A program made the translations under genes and the position numbers. 38,392 bases of DNA from Ktedonobacteraceae bacterium (GTDB taxonomy: Bacteria > Chloroflexota > Ktedonobacteria > Ktedonobacterales > Ktedonobacteraceae): NCBI GenBank assembly GCA_014896635.1, contig JADBKA010000013.1, forward strand, positions 1 through 38,392, written 5' to 3'. Below are positions 7,841-15,739 of the stretch, one piece after another. Within the stretch, counting starts at the first letter, position 1, and each line of letters opens with the position of its first letter. The notes below the pieces were generated by a model that saw nothing but the letters and a program-made list of their open reading frames with translations, was not told the origin of the DNA and ran no database searches.

Positions 7841-8846
7841 ACCTGATGTGCTGCGGAATTTGCAGGCTCTGCCCCGTCTCCGGCTGGCCTGTCTCCCAAC
7901 GCCGCTGCTGGAGGCGCCACGTCTGGCGCAAGCAGCGGGTGGGCCGAGGCTCTGGATCAAGCGCGACGACATGACCGGTTTCGGCTTCGGCGGCAACAAA
8001 ATGCGGGGACTGGAATTTTTGCTGGCGGATGCCCTGGCCCGGCGGGCCGATACACTGGTCACAGGAGCGGGACCGCAATCCAATTATGTGCGAGCGGCAG
8101 CAGCGGCGGCGGCGCGTGCTGGCCTGGCAATGGTGGCGGTCTACTCCGGCTCACCGCCAGAGAGGGTTGAGGGCAACTATCGCCTGACCCGCCTGACAGG
8201 TGCCGAGATTCGCTTCACCGGCGATGCAGACCGCGCTTCGGTCGATGACGCAATTGAAGCAGTGGCTGCAGAACTGTGTGCAGCCGGACGCAGACCCTAT
8301 CCCATTCCACGCGGAGGGGCCTGTGTGCTCGGTACACTCGGCTATGTGCTGGCAGTCCAGGAACTGGCCGGACAATGCGCGACGCAAAGGATCACCCCGC
8401 AAAGAATTGTCCTGGCGACCGGCTCCTGCGGCACACAGGCCGGGCTGCTTGCTGGTATCCAGGCGCTGCGTCTGCCCTGGTGCGTCGAAGGCTTCACCGT
8501 CAGCAGGCCGGCGGAAGAAGTGCGCCGGCGCATCCTGCTGCTGGCTCAAGAGGCTCTGGCAAGGATAGGGGAGAGCCAGACCATCCCTGAGCAGGCGGTG
8601 ATCGTGCATGATGGATTCATTGGTCCCGGCTATGGCATACCGACTGCTGAGGGAGCACAGGCCATCCGGCTTGCCGCGAACTGCGAAGGAATCTTTCTGG
8701 ACCCCACCTACACGGGGAAAGCGATGGCGGGCTATCTGGCATATTGCCGCAGCGGACACTTTCGTCAGGATGAGACCATCATCTTTCTGCACACCGGCGG
8801 CGAGCCGGCATTATTTGTAGGAGAAGGGAACTGGTGCTATGAATGA
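7830..8846 (+). CDS. xcbE: PLP-dependent D-cysteine desulfhydrase/ACC deaminase-family protein, XcbE-type
   Basis: A 338-residue fold-type II PLP enzyme. The PLP lysine is Lys57 in FGGNKMRGLEFLLADAL, preceded by LWIKRDD. TGAGPQSNYVRAAAAAAARAGL contacts the substrate carboxylate in this family, and LATGSCGTQAGLLAGIQAL supplies the phosphate-binding loop. The C-terminus has FLDPTYTGKAMAGYL and FLHTGGEPALF as in D-cysteine desulfhydrase. It overlaps the upstream lyase by 11 bases and the next gene by 8. By synteny it matches XcbE1, proposed to act late in bacterial CoM synthesis in releasing or delivering the thiol. A free-standing D-cysteine desulfhydrase is the alternative, but the tight operon argues for the CoM role. 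Confidence 0.86.
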   Translation: MESEPDVLRNLQALPRLRLACLPTPLLEAPRLAQAAGGPRLWIKRDDMTGFGFGGNKMRGLEFLLADALARRADTLVTGAGPQSNYVRAAAAAAARAGLAMVAVYSGSPPERVEGNYRLTRLTGAEIRFTGDADRASVDDAIEAVAAELCAAGRRPYPIPRGGACVLGTLGYVLAVQELAGQCATQRITPQRIVLATGSCGTQAGLLAGIQALRLPWCVEGFTVSRPAEEVRRRILLLAQEALARIGESQTIPEQAVIVHDGFIGPGYGIPTAEGAQAIRLAANCEGIFLDPTYTGKAMAGYLAYCRSGHFRQDETIIFLHTGGEPALFVGEGNWCYE

Positions 8847-10974
8847 CTGGGGAGAAGCATTCTTCAATCCGCGTACCATCGCCGTAATCGGTGCCTCAGC
8901 CAGGCCGGGCAAACTGGGATACATCCTGATGCGCAATATAAAGGAAGGCTATACCGGCAAACTTTTTCCCATCAATCCTACAGAAACTGAAATCATGGGA
9001 TGCAGAGTCTATCCACACCTGCAAGCCGTGCCGGAACCCGTCGATCTGGCAATCATCGCGCTTCCCCCCGAACGGTGCGTCGCAGCCATGCAGGAGTGCG
9101 CACAGGTGGGTGTGCGGACCGCCCTGGTCCTGAGCGGAGGCTTCGCCGAAACAGGACCACAGGGTCAACAGCGGCAGGAGGCGCTGCTCGCCGCGGCCCG
9201 CGCAGGAGGAGTGCGCCTGGTCGGGCCGAACTGTTTTGGCATGTATAACTGCAATCTTGGCCTCAATGCCTCGATGGGCCTCGGTCTGCCCCCCGCAGGC
9301 GGCAACATCTCACTCGTCACCCAGAGCGGAGCGTACGGCATGGCGATTTTTGTGCTGGCTCAGGAGCGGCGACTGCGCTTTGCCAAGATCCTCTCACATG
9401 GCAATAAGGCCGACCTGACCGATCATGAGATTCTCGACTATTTTGCAGAGGATGATGAGACACAGGTGCTCTGCCTTTTTCTGGAGTCGGTCAGCAATGG
9501 ACGTGCGTTTTATGAATCGCTCAGACGCACGACCCGGCGCAAACCGGTCGTGATTGCGAAAACAGGCCGCTCGGCCGCCGGGCGGCGTGCTGCTGCCTCG
9601 CACACAGCCGCTCTGACCGGTGAGATGACCGCTTTTATCACAGCCGTGCGGCAGGCCGGCGCGATCCTGGCCGAAAGCGGCCTGGAGATGGTGGATATCG
9701 CCGAAGGGTTGAGCCGTCAGCCTCTCCCGCCGGGCCGGCGTGTGGGCATCATCACGAATTCGGGCGGCACAGGCGTCGAACTGACCGATCTGTGCGAGCG
9801 CTTCGGCCTGAGCGTGCCAGAGCTGCCCGCCGCAACGCAGGAGCAGATTGCGACCTGCATCCCGTCTTATGCCAGCCCGCGCAATCCTGTCGATGTTACC
9901 CCCGCCTGGCAGCGCTTTCCCATGATGTATGCGCAAAGCATCGAGGCGCTCTATGCGTGTCCAGAAATAGATGTGATCATGCCCATTTTGCTGCAACGCT
10001 CGGCCCTGATGCGCGAGAATGTCGAGGCGGTACGTGATGCTGTTTTGCGCTGCCAGCGCGAGCGGGGAATCGCCAAACCGACCTATGTGTGCTGGGTTGC
10101 CGGCAGAGAAGGCGCAAAGAACCAGGCAATCTTACAGCAAGCAGGGATTCCTGTCTATGAGTGGCCGGAGCGTGCTGCACGGAGCACGGCGGCCATCGCT
10201 TCCTCTGCCTGGAGGAAGCGTCATGACGCTCCGCCACAGGAGGCATCGCCGCTCTCAGCAGAAGCATATACGCAGGCGGCAGTGGTGCTTGCCAGCGTAC
10301 GGGCTGAAGGACGTACCCTGCTGCTGGAGCACGAGGTCAAGGTGCTGCTGCATCTCTGCGGCGCCAGCATTCCGCACGAGACGCTCTGTACAGATGCACA
10401 GGAAGCACAACAGGCCGCACTGACACTGGGAGGACCATGTGTGCTCAAAATCGTCTCCCCTGATCTCAGTCACAAGTCGGAGAGCGGTGGGGTGCGAGTT
10501 GGCATTTTCCCTGAGAACGTGGCAACAGTGTATGAAGAACTGCTGGCAACCGTGCGCGCACGTGAACCGGGGGCGCGTATTCTGGGGGTGAGCGTGCAGG
10601 AAATGGTACGGGGCCAGGAAGTCATCATCGGTGGCTGGCGCGATGTGGAGTTTGGTCCGCTGCTGCTCTTTGGCCTGGGAGGGGTATTCGTCGAAGTGCT
10701 ACGTGATGTGGTCTATCGGCTGGTCCCGGCGCCAGTTGACGAACTGCGGGCCATGATCCGTGAAGTACGAGGATATCCGCTGCTCACCGGCATACGCGGC
10801 AGAGAAGCGGTTGACGAGGAGGCCGTTTTACAGGTTTTGCAGGCAACGGCACGCCTGCTGACCGCCTTCCCTGAGATTCAGGAGCTGGACCTCAATCCGG
10901 TGATCGCCGGACCGGCTGGCGCAGTGGTAGTCGATGGACGTGCCGTGCTGACAAAAGAAGTCAGCAAGGGATGA
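8839..10974 (+). CDS. ADP-forming acyl-CoA synthetase (fused alpha-beta, acetyl-CoA synthetase type)
   Basis: A 711-residue NDP-forming acyl-CoA synthetase with alpha and beta parts in one chain. Residues about 8-100 are the CoA-binding Rossmann domain (TIAVIGASARPGKLGYILMRN). The middle holds the succinyl-CoA-ligase-like domains with VTQSGAYGMAI and SHTAALTG, whose His is the one phosphorylated in the family. From about 475 an ATP-grasp domain follows (GPCVLKIVSPDLSHKSESGGVRVG; LLFGLGGVFVEVLRDV; ELDLNPV). It interconverts acyl-CoA, ADP and phosphate with acid, CoA and ATP. Coupled by an 8-base overlap to the PLP gene, it could activate an acid made by this operon or recover ATP from acyl-CoA. 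The substrate is not predictable. Confidence 0.9.
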   Translation: MNDWGEAFFNPRTIAVIGASARPGKLGYILMRNIKEGYTGKLFPINPTETEIMGCRVYPHLQAVPEPVDLAIIALPPERCVAAMQECAQVGVRTALVLSGGFAETGPQGQQRQEALLAAARAGGVRLVGPNCFGMYNCNLGLNASMGLGLPPAGGNISLVTQSGAYGMAIFVLAQERRLRFAKILSHGNKADLTDHEILDYFAEDDETQVLCLFLESVSNGRAFYESLRRTTRRKPVVIAKTGRSAAGRRAAASHTAALTGEMTAFITAVRQAGAILAESGLEMVDIAEGLSRQPLPPGRRVGIITNSGGTGVELTDLCERFGLSVPELPAATQEQIATCIPSYASPRNPVDVTPAWQRFPMMYAQSIEALYACPEIDVIMPILLQRSALMRENVEAVRDAVLRCQRERGIAKPTYVCWVAGREGAKNQAILQQAGIPVYEWPERAARSTAAIASSAWRKRHDAPPQEASPLSAEAYTQAAVVLASVRAEGRTLLLEHEVKVLLHLCGASIPHETLCTDAQEAQQAALTLGGPCVLKIVSPDLSHKSESGGVRVGIFPENVATVYEELLATVRAREPGARILGVSVQEMVRGQEVIIGGWRDVEFGPLLLFGLGGVFVEVLRDVVYRLVPAPVDELRAMIREVRGYPLLTGIRGREAVDEEAVLQVLQATARLLTAFPEIQELDLNPVIAGPAGAVVVDGRAVLTKEVSKG

Positions 10975-10989
10975 AAAGGAGAGCAAACG

Positions 10990-11424
10990 GTGGCATACGA
11001 TATGACCGTACGGGCAACGTTAGAAACAGGCATGCGTTTCGCTGTTGCAACAGGTTCGGGACATCACCTGATCCTGGATGCGGCTGAGCACAACGGAGGG
11101 CAGGATGCCGGTCCCCGTCCAATGGAACTGTTCCTGGTGGGCCTGGCTGGTTGCGCTGGCATGGATATCCTGGCAATCCTGCGCAAAAAGCGCCAGCCCG
11201 TGACCGCCTACGAACTGCGAGTCCTCGGTGAGCGGGCCGAAGAGCATCCGCGAATCTTCGTGAAGATCACGGTCGAGCATCACCTCACCGGTCATGGACT
11301 GCAACCGGAAGCAGTGCAGAGGGCAATCGAGCTGACCGAAGCAAAATATTGCGGTGCCAGCGCCATTCTGGGGAAGAGCGCGAGCATTACCCACACCTAT
11401 CACCTGCTGGAAGCGGCAGAATGA
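10990..11424 (+). CDS. OsmC/Ohr-family protein
   Basis: A 144-residue OsmC-like protein starting at GTG 10990, after AAAAGGAGAG. The two family cysteines are visible in LAGCAGMDILAIL (near residue 55) and TEAKYCGASAIL (near 119), with RPMELFLVGLAGC before the first. Family members usually act as thiol peroxidases on organic hydroperoxides, but some have no known peroxidase role. It sits 15 bases after the acyl-CoA synthetase and is the last gene before a terminator. In an operon that handles a small thiol cofactor and possibly epoxides or ketones, a redox-protective or thiol-handling role is a reasonable inference. Confidence 0.87.
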   Translation: MAYDMTVRATLETGMRFAVATGSGHHLILDAAEHNGGQDAGPRPMELFLVGLAGCAGMDILAILRKKRQPVTAYELRVLGERAEEHPRIFVKITVEHHLTGHGLQPEAVQRAIELTEAKYCGASAILGKSASITHTYHLLEAAE

Positions 11425-11550
11425 GCATGAGTCAAGGATCATCGAGATCCAGAGAGCAGATCTGCTGATACACTCATGGCCGGGGCCGGGAGAACCTGCC
11501 GGCCCGCTGTCCATCGCTCGATCACCGTCTCTGGTATGAGATCTGCCTGT

Positions 11551-11600
11551 GCGCCAGCCTGCACCGCCCCCTAACCCCCTGGCCCTGGCTGGCGCTTTTT
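11551..11600 (+). terminator. Intrinsic terminator of the CoM/carboxylase operon
   Basis: GCGCCAGCC (11551-11559) pairs perfectly with GGCTGGCGC (11587-11595) and is followed directly by TTTTT. The loop is 27 bases long. A smaller perfect 7-bp stem, GGGCCGG/CCGGCCC, lies upstream at 11483-11505. The stretch 11425-11799 holds no convincing gene. Confidence 0.75.
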
Positions 11601-11799
11601 CCCTCGATGCCCGCACATCACCGTGAGTTTGCCTGCTGCCGAGATGGCTGCGTGCTCTCGGTCTCTATAGAAAGAACTCACCTTTTCAGGCTGCTCAGTC
11701 AGCCTTAGAAGGCGATTACTCCTTTTCATCTTTACGCCGGGATCGGGAGCACTCTGCGGTTTTCAGTTGTTCCTCTCGCCGGGTCTTCTTCTTTTAGCC

Positions 11800-11828
11800 T
11801 TGACAAGGTTTACAGATATTAGTATACT
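11800..11828 (+). promoter_or_regulatory. Sigma-70-type promoter for the TetR gene
   Basis: TTGACA (11800-11805) and TATACT (11823-11828) are separated by exactly 17 bases, a near-consensus housekeeping promoter. AGTAT (11821-11825) and ATACT (11835-11839) form a short inverted repeat across the -10 box and could be part of an operator. The transcript would have a leader of about 45 bases before the TetR start. Confidence 0.75.
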
Positions 11829-11878
11829 GGACTCATACTTATTTTTTCAATCTTTGGTCAATATTTCAAACAAGTGTG

Positions 11879-12526
11879 ATGCTAATGCAAAAGAGCGGTG
11901 AGCAGCAGAATAGCAATCGCCGTGAGCGGCGTATGAACAGGCGGCGGGCAGAAATTTTGCAGGTTGCGGCGCGCATGTTTGCCGAACTCGGCTATGAGCG
12001 CACAACTTTTGAAATGATCGCAGATGAGCTTGGATTGTCCAAACCCAGTCTCTACTACTATATTACCAGTAAAGAAGATGTCCTGGCCCAACTGCTTGAA
12101 GAGGTTATTCAAGGTATTGAGGAGCGGGTCAACGCTGAAATCTCGCCACTCATGAGGCCCGATGAGCGTCTGCGGCGGTTGGTCATTGCCCATATATCGC
12201 GGATTTGCGTCTACCCGCAAGGCCGTGTCCTGGTGCTGTATGACGACCATCTCCTGGCCGAGCGCAAGACGGAGATACTCAGTATGCGTGAGCGCTATCA
12301 GCGGCTTGTTCAGAGCATCATCACCGAAGGAGCCGAGTGTGGCCTGTTCTGTATCTCAGATCCTAAAATGGCAACGCTTACGCTCCTGGGGGCAATGAAC
12401 TGGGTTGCCCACTGGTATTCACCTCGGGGTTCTCTCTCTCCCCGGCAAATCGGCGAGCATTACGCCAGGATTCTTGTCGGGGGATTGATCCACCCCTTTG
12501 AGGGAGAGGGAGGACCGGAGTGTTGA
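11879..12526 (+). CDS. TetR/AcrR-family transcriptional regulator
   Basis: A TetR-type repressor of about 215 residues. The N-terminal helix-turn-helix is clear: RRAEILQVAARMFAELGYERTTFEMIADELGLSKPSLYYYITSKEDVLAQLL. The C-terminal ligand domain is of the kind often found with fatty-acid genes. Several starts are possible (GTG 11876, ATG 11879, ATG 11885, and a later ATG giving MNRRRAEIL); none has a strong ribosome site. It precedes the acyl-CoA ligase and beta-oxidation genes on the same strand, so it probably responds to an acyl-CoA or the pathway substrate and controls this cluster. The inducer is unknown. Confidence 0.88.
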   Translation: MLMQKSGEQQNSNRRERRMNRRRAEILQVAARMFAELGYERTTFEMIADELGLSKPSLYYYITSKEDVLAQLLEEVIQGIEERVNAEISPLMRPDERLRRLVIAHISRICVYPQGRVLVLYDDHLLAERKTEILSMRERYQRLVQSIITEGAECGLFCISDPKMATLTLLGAMNWVAHWYSPRGSLSPRQIGEHYARILVGGLIHPFEGEGGPEC

Positions 12527-12667
12527 TATGAGAAAGACGACGATTCTATCACAGAAAGGAGGTTGGTCGGTTTCAACTAGAGGGTGAAATCACAACCTGC
12601 CAGACAAATGAGGCTGTCCTGATCTGTATGATCTTTCTTCCCAACGAAGGAGGAGAAGGAGGTGTCC

Positions 12668-14251
12668 ATGGCAGAATCCGTCCAATGTTTGACCCTGAGT
12701 GATACCTATGCACGTGTCGCACGGTACTGTCGCAATCGACCGGCGGTGGTCGAAGGAGACCGGGCCATTACGTTCGGTGAACTGGATGAGCAGACGAATC
12801 GACTTGCTTACGGACTGCGGAGGCTTGGAATCACTCACGGAGATCGGGTGGCACTACTCAGTTTCAACAGCCTGGAGTACCTGGTATGCATTGGTGCTGT
12901 AGCCAGGCTCGGAGCGATCCTGGTACCGGTGAATTACCGTCTCCAGCCTTCAGAGATTGCTTTCATTCTGGAGGATAGTGAAGCCAGGTTGTTCTTTGTT
13001 CAACCTTCATTCCTTTCGGTAATCGCGGAGATCAAGCATTCGTTACCTGCACTTCAACACACCGTTGTCTTTGGTGAGGTTCCAGCAGGAGCGCTCACAT
13101 ATAGCGATCTCTTGCAGGAGGTGACAGACACGCCGGATACAGCAGCACCTGATCCGGCAGTGACAGAGGCAGATCTTGTTGCCCTGATGTATACCGCCGC
13201 CATTGACGGTCGCCCTCGTGGGGCGATGATGAACCATCGCAGCTTCGTCTACCAGAATGTGCAGGTGGGCCAGGTTTTAGGTCTAACGTCGGAGGACGTC
13301 TACCTTAATCTGTTACCCCTGTTCCACACGATGGACCTTTCATTCGCGCTTGCGGCACTGCATTGTGGTGCAACCAATGTGATCCTCAGCCACTTCGACG
13401 CTCAGGCGGCGACACATGCAATCGAACTGCATCATGTGACCGTCATTGCTGAATTTGCTCCGATGGCTGCACGTATCCTGGAGGTTGCCGGCGAGAAAGG
13501 TGTGGACCTGTCGAGTGTACGAACCATCTTCGGGCTTGATTCGCGTGCAACAGTGCAGGCGTACCTTGAACGCTTTCCCAATGTGAGCTGGTACTGTGGA
13601 TACGGCCAGACCGAGACGCATGGTCTGGTTGCTGTAGCCCCTATTCGCTCTGTTGCCGAGCTGGACCTGCGACCAGGAATGCCCGGTCGTCCCTGTCCGC
13701 TGAATGTCGTCCGTATCGTCGATGAGCGCGATCAGGACGTAGCGCCTGGAGAAGTAGGGGAAATCGTGGTGCGTGGCCCAAATGTCACAGTCGGTTATTG
13801 GAAACAGTCTGACGAAACAGCCCGTATGGCTCGCAACGGATGGCATCACACCGGAGATCTTGGCCGCCTGGATGCAGACGGCTGGCTCTGGTTCGTTGAT
13901 CGCAAAGGTGAAAAGGATCTTATCAAGACAGGAGGTGAGAATGTCTATCCCCAGGAAGTAGAGCGGGTATTATCCCAGCATCCCGCTGTCCAGCAAGTAT
14001 GCGTCATTGGTGTTGCTGACCCGCAATGGTCTGAAGCCGTCAAAGCTGTCGTTGTTCTGAAGCCCGCAGCCACTGCCACCGCAGCGGAACTAATCGAGTT
14101 CTGCCGGCAGCGCATGGCCAGTTACAAAAAGCCCAGAGTGGTCACATTTGTTGCCAGCCTGCCGCGTACCCCGGCAGGAGCGATAGACCGACAAGTTGTC
14201 AAGCGAATGTATAGTAGCGAGCATGACCCAGAAAGTGAGGAAGGACAATGA
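12668..14251 (+). CDS. AMP-forming acyl-CoA synthetase (FadD-like)
   Basis: A class I adenylate-forming enzyme of 527 residues from ATG 12668; GTG 12662 is an alternative, since AAGGAGG motifs serve both starts. The P-loop reads MYTAAIDGRPRGAMMNHRS, a variant of the usual TSGTTGxPKG that is also seen in some acyl-CoA ligases. Later motifs are normal: GYGQTETHG, GEIVVRGPNVTVGYWK, WHHTGDLGRLDADGWLWFVDRKGEKDLIKTGGENVYP (in pieces) and the C-terminal lysine in SYKKPRVVTF. It would make an acyl-CoA from a carboxylic acid with ATP. The next gene, a second ligase, overlaps it by 4 bases. Confidence 0.9.
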   Translation: MAESVQCLTLSDTYARVARYCRNRPAVVEGDRAITFGELDEQTNRLAYGLRRLGITHGDRVALLSFNSLEYLVCIGAVARLGAILVPVNYRLQPSEIAFILEDSEARLFFVQPSFLSVIAEIKHSLPALQHTVVFGEVPAGALTYSDLLQEVTDTPDTAAPDPAVTEADLVALMYTAAIDGRPRGAMMNHRSFVYQNVQVGQVLGLTSEDVYLNLLPLFHTMDLSFALAALHCGATNVILSHFDAQAATHAIELHHVTVIAEFAPMAARILEVAGEKGVDLSSVRTIFGLDSRATVQAYLERFPNVSWYCGYGQTETHGLVAVAPIRSVAELDLRPGMPGRPCPLNVVRIVDERDQDVAPGEVGEIVVRGPNVTVGYWKQSDETARMARNGWHHTGDLGRLDADGWLWFVDRKGEKDLIKTGGENVYPQEVERVLSQHPAVQQVCVIGVADPQWSEAVKAVVVLKPAATATAAELIEFCRQRMASYKKPRVVTFVASLPRTPAGAIDRQVVKRMYSSEHDPESEEGQ

Positions 14252-15615
14252 CCATCAGTGAATTTCCAACCTCGACGGAGTCAACACATCTGGTTGCAGG
14301 GTTGCAGCCCCTCTCGAAAGTGGAGATGTGGCATCCTGAGATCGAAATGCTCTCACGAAGTGAGATTCACGCGCTACAAAGCGAGAAACTCAGGCGCCAG
14401 GTCCGCTACGTGTATGATAATGCCAGCTTCTTCCGCGAGCGCTGGCGGGCGGCTGGTATCCGCCCGCAGGATATCAAAAGCGTTGATGATCTTGTGAAGT
14501 TGCCTCCCTTCTCCAAAGACGACCTGCGCGCTGAGCGCGACCGGACAGGTGACCCGTTTGCCGGCACGCGGTGCGTTCCCGCCACGCAATTGCTCTTTGT
14601 CACGCACAGCAGTGGCACCAGTGGTAAACCCAATCTGTACGGCATGACGCGGGACGAGTATGAGGAAGCCGGCCAGATCTTCGCCCGTTCATCGTATGCA
14701 GCGGGTATTCGACCGGGTGATCACCTGGCGTTTCCGGGAGGATTGCGCTGGCACGGGACGATCCTCTGTTGGGACAAGGCTTTCGAGCAGATGGAGGTGG
14801 TCAAGTATTATCTTGGGAACTCGGTTCAGGATATCGTGAAAGAAACGCTAGAAATGGCCCCCGATGTCCGCGACCTCAACGTACCTTTTGTCTATCAGCC
14901 TGAGACAGAGTTGGAGTACATCCGTACAGCCGGGTTGAATCCCAAAGATCTCTATCCCAACTTGAAACTTCTCTGGTCAGCAGTTGATGCCTCACCGATG
15001 AGGCGCAAACTGCTTCTGGAGACCTGGGGGGTGCCGCTCAGGAACCAGTATGGCAGCGGTGATCAGTTCTGGATGAGCGGCGAGTGTCCGCACGATACAC
15101 GCTATACGCATGCGCCTGAGGACTATTTTGTTTTCGAGGTGCTGGACCCCATCACGAACGAGCCTGTACCCGCTGGCGGCACCGGAGTGCTGCATATCAC
15201 GAACCTCTGGAGCAGGTCGTTCCCCTACATCCGTTACAACATGGAAGATATGGTCACTTACAAGACGGAGCAATGTAGCTGCGGTCGTACCAGCATGCGC
15301 CTGAGCATCCGGGGACGGTTTGCCTGGTCCGTACGCATTGGGGAGAAGTATGTCTTCTCCCAGGAAGTGGAGAATGTGCTGTGGACCCATCCCCAGATGG
15401 CAGGTGTCAACTATCAGCTGCTCCGCCGTAAGGAGCAACCACAGGACAGGCTGATCGTGCGGGTGACACCGAATCAGGAAACTGCTCCTGAGTTGAGAGA
15501 GGAGCTGGAGGCGGCATTAGAGCGTGCCTTTGAGGTATCGGCTGAAGTCGTTTTCGTCGAAGCCGGTGCTATAGGAATCAAGGGCATTAAGATGCGACGT
15601 GTAGTAATAGAATAA
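14248..15615 (+). CDS. Phenylacetate-CoA ligase-like (PaaK-type) adenylate-forming enzyme
   Basis: A 455-residue PaaK-family ligase that begins in the ATGA overlap with the previous gene. Features in order are the N-terminal LRRQVRYVYDNASFFRERW, the ATP-binding SSGTSGKPNLYGMTRDEY near 126-143, NQYGSGDQFWMSGEC, RSFPYIRYNMEDMV, and CSCGRTSMRLSIRGR, where two Cys and nearby residues recall the zinc-like knuckle of PaaK relatives. The family activates aromatic or other bulky acids as CoA esters. Two different ligases in tandem suggest two acids are fed into the pathway, or that one has drifted in specificity. Confidence 0.87.
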   Translation: MTISEFPTSTESTHLVAGLQPLSKVEMWHPEIEMLSRSEIHALQSEKLRRQVRYVYDNASFFRERWRAAGIRPQDIKSVDDLVKLPPFSKDDLRAERDRTGDPFAGTRCVPATQLLFVTHSSGTSGKPNLYGMTRDEYEEAGQIFARSSYAAGIRPGDHLAFPGGLRWHGTILCWDKAFEQMEVVKYYLGNSVQDIVKETLEMAPDVRDLNVPFVYQPETELEYIRTAGLNPKDLYPNLKLLWSAVDASPMRRKLLLETWGVPLRNQYGSGDQFWMSGECPHDTRYTHAPEDYFVFEVLDPITNEPVPAGGTGVLHITNLWSRSFPYIRYNMEDMVTYKTEQCSCGRTSMRLSIRGRFAWSVRIGEKYVFSQEVENVLWTHPQMAGVNYQLLRRKEQPQDRLIVRVTPNQETAPELREELEAALERAFEVSAEVVFVEAGAIGIKGIKMRRVVIE

Positions 15616-15627
15616 AAAATTAGTGAA

Positions 15628-15683
15628 ACATCCTGTGTCCCATGTTCTGCAAGCATTTTACTTGCAGCGGGGATACAGGATGT
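15628..15683 (+). repeat. Long intercistronic hairpin
   Basis: A nested inverted repeat between the ligase and the thiolase-like gene. The outer arms ACATCCTGTGTCCC (15628-15641) and GGGATACAGGATGT (15670-15683) pair over 14 positions with one G-T. The inner arms CTGCAAG (15647-15653) and CTTGCAG (15661-15667) pair perfectly around a 7-base loop. No T-run follows, so it is more likely an RNA-stability or partial-attenuation element than a full terminator. Confidence 0.7.
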
Positions 15684-15739
15684 GGCGCAGATGCAACCAT
15701 GCACCCTGGGGGAAATGAGAAAAGAAAGGAGTGCCGGAT

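Noticed and set aside
6836..8083. 415-codon open frame on the minus strand
   Set aside because: It covers the ADSL-like and PLP genes in antisense, with no recognisable domain.
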